7,074 nt of DNA from assembly GCA_016203825.1 (NCBI GenBank), contig JACQMA010000150.1:1-7074 (forward strand), in the 5' to 3' direction. The first letter of the stretch is position 1, and each line of letters opens with the position of its first letter. Below, one piece after another: positions 5,788 through 7,074 of the stretch. This DNA is from Deltaproteobacteria bacterium (GTDB lineage: Bacteria > UBA10199 > 2-02-FULL-44-16). The notes under the pieces are model-generated. The model worked only from the letters and a program-made list of their open reading frames with translations, did not search any database and was not told the DNA's origin. The position numbers and the translations under genes are program-made.

Positions 5788-7042
5788 TGTGGGACTTACG
5801 GCCCTCAAGGTTGTTATCATTCAGATGATGATTCTGAATATCGCCCCGCTCCTCATCTGGGTAGAGCGAAAAGGTTGCGCCTATATTCAGGACCGTCGCG
5901 GACCCAATCGCGCGACCATCTTGGGCCTTCGTCTCGGCGGCCTCTTCCATGCCCTGGCCGATGTCGTCAAACTCATCACGAAGGCCGACAGCGAAAACCG
6001 CGAAGTCTCTCGGCCCCTTTTTATCTTGGCCCCCCTGATCGCCGTCTTCATTTCGCTCATCACGGTAGCAATCGTCCCGTTTACGGAACCACTCGTCCTT
6101 GGAAACTTTACGTTCAATCTCCAGATCGCTGATTTGAGCGCGGGGCTTTTGTATGTCCTCGCCTTTTCATCGCTTGCCGTTTACGCATTGCTGCTTGCCG
6201 GTTGGTCATCGGGCGGAAACTTTTCCCTGATAGGAGCGCTGCGTGCCGCGTCGCAGATGGTGAGCTATGAAATCTCCATGGGTCTCTCGGTCGTCGCTAT
6301 TTTTATGGTCGGCGGATCATTTCGTCTCGGCGATCTCGTGGCGATTCAGGGAGAAAATCCATTCGACTGGTTCATCGTAAAACTCCCGATCGCCTTCATC
6401 CTCTTTTTCACCGCACTTTTCGCCGAAACGAATCGTCTTCCCTTCGATCTCCCGGAAGGGGAATCGGAACTCACGGCCGGATATCACACGGAATACAGCT
6501 CGATGCGGTTTGCGATGTTCTTCATGGGGGAATACATCCACATCACGGTCGGCTCGCTGCTCATCACGATGCTCTTCCTGGGCGGATGGAATCTGCCATA
6601 TGTTTCAACGGAGTGGCTGCGCAGCCATTCCTCGTATGCCCTCGAAATCATCTGGGTTGGGGCAGCGCTGTTTCACGTTGTGATCGGGGCGTATCTGATT
6701 CGACATTACGTTCGACGTCGTGGATTTTGGGGCGATGCTCGTGACCGTGAGGGGCTCGTCTTTGGAATTCCCGCCCTCTTTGCGGGGCTTGCCTTGGGGG
6801 CTGCCTACATCGTTCCCAAAACCATTCTTCTGCCGTGGTGGGTGGGACCGGTCACAGTGTTTGGCATCCAGATGGGCGTCGTCTTAGCAAAAACACTTTT
6901 CTTCTGCTGGGTCTTTATCTGGGTGCGCTGGACGCTCCCCCGTTTTCGGTATGATCAACTCATGCGGCTCGGGTGGAAATCACTGCTCCCCTTGGCGCTC
7001 GCGAACATTGTGCTCACCGGAGTCATGGTGTTGTATGGTTGA
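5774..7042 (+). CDS. nuoH: NADH:quinone oxidoreductase subunit H (NuoH), extended form
   Basis: This membrane subunit, with the arm subunits, builds the quinone-binding chamber and links it to the proton-pumping part of complex I in the inner membrane. Conserved parts are ERKGCAYIQDRRGPNR after the first helix, LADVVKLITK, then AETNRLPFDLPEGESEL from residue 217, and GYHTEYSSMRFAMFFMGEY. Near the end comes LPRFRYDQLMRLGWK. At 422 residues it is about 90 longer than usual (E. coli about 325). The extra length falls between GGWNLP (270-275) and PWWVGPVTVFG (from 354). That insert holds two hydrophobic stretches, about 288-309 and 328-347, joined by the charged loop RHYVRRRGFWGDARDREG. I therefore expect ten membrane segments rather than eight. 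The usual KE after LADxxKL is KA here. The start is ATG 5774, 14 bases before the nuoG stop. Similar long NuoH proteins exist, from memory, in deltaproteobacteria. Confidence 0.96.
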   Translation: MTWFDVGLTALKVVIIQMMILNIAPLLIWVERKGCAYIQDRRGPNRATILGLRLGGLFHALADVVKLITKADSENREVSRPLFILAPLIAVFISLITVAIVPFTEPLVLGNFTFNLQIADLSAGLLYVLAFSSLAVYALLLAGWSSGGNFSLIGALRAASQMVSYEISMGLSVVAIFMVGGSFRLGDLVAIQGENPFDWFIVKLPIAFILFFTALFAETNRLPFDLPEGESELTAGYHTEYSSMRFAMFFMGEYIHITVGSLLITMLFLGGWNLPYVSTEWLRSHSSYALEIIWVGAALFHVVIGAYLIRHYVRRRGFWGDARDREGLVFGIPALFAGLALGAAYIVPKTILLPWWVGPVTVFGIQMGVVLAKTLFFCWVFIWVRWTLPRFRYDQLMRLGWKSLLPLALANIVLTGVMVLYG

Positions 7043-7074
7043 GATGATTCTTTTTTATAGTTTTGCTGTGGTAG
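7035..7074 (+). CDS. nuoJ: Probable NADH:quinone oxidoreductase subunit J (NuoJ), 5' end only
   Basis: Only the first 13 codons are inside the window, reading MVEMILFYSFAVV and running off the right edge. This short hydrophobic opening resembles NuoJ N-termini (M-E-x-I-L-F-Y-x-F-A), a membrane subunit of the proton-translocating arm. It does not resemble NuoI, which normally follows nuoH and begins with a hydrophilic helix. ATG 7035 overlaps the nuoH stop by 8 bases and has CCGGAG at 7017-7022. ATG 7044, one base after the nuoH stop, is the alternative start. The assignment rests on a dozen residues and on position. Confidence 0.6.
   Translation, partial: MVEMILFYSFAVV

Noticed and set aside
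4270..5820. A 516-residue open frame on the minus strand opposite nuoG
   Set aside because: It lies fully opposite nuoG, whose cluster motifs prove the plus strand codes. The antisense product shows no recognisable domain; long mirror frames are common at this composition.
1..7074. CRISPR arrays, tRNA or rRNA genes, insertion sequences, phage or defence genes
   Set aside because: The window is nearly all coding sequence for complex I. I saw no regular repeats, RNA gene cores, transposase motifs or terminator hairpins, and no gap above 300 bases without a gene.

Overview
The window holds the middle part of a respiratory complex I (NADH:quinone oxidoreductase, NDH-1) operon. All genes are on the + strand and tightly packed. 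The order is: a secreted or periplasmic helical-repeat protein of unknown function (5' end not resolved), a fused nuoCD, nuoE, nuoF, a short nuoG, an unusually long nuoH, and the first codons of a probable nuoJ cut by the right edge. Every junction between complete genes is an overlap (TAATG, ATGA, ATGA, ATGA, then 14 bases), so the genes are almost certainly one transcript with coupled translation. I see no internal promoter or terminator.

The organism is a Gram-negative-type bacterium with an NADH-linked respiratory chain. Base composition is moderately GC-rich by eye. The combination of a NuoC-NuoD fusion, a NuoG of about 494 residues that keeps the extra N7 cluster, and a NuoH of about 422 residues with an added segment recalls deltaproteobacteria-like lineages (Bdellovibrionota, Myxococcota and related candidate phyla). 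That placement rests on memory of family features and is tentative.

How the parts work together: NuoE (2Fe-2S) and NuoF (FMN, NADH site, 4Fe-4S) take electrons from NADH. NuoG carries them through its Fe-S clusters. NuoCD forms the connecting arm and much of the quinone-site wall. NuoH is the membrane subunit that completes the quinone chamber and couples to proton pumping. All ligands for the NuoE, NuoF and NuoG clusters are visible, so these genes look functional.

What is unusual is mostly the layout. nuoA and nuoB do not precede nuoCD, where a secreted helical-repeat protein sits instead, and nuoI is missing between nuoH and nuoJ. The N2, N6a and N6b clusters needed to reach quinone must therefore be encoded elsewhere. 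Smaller oddities are three consecutive cysteines in the NuoE cluster loop, two changed positions in conserved NuoD quinone-site motifs, the NuoH insert, and a probable fragment of a widespread short palindromic repeat at the extreme left edge, where the first gene's start is unresolved. I found no sign of an entirely new system: this is mainly a well-preserved housekeeping operon.
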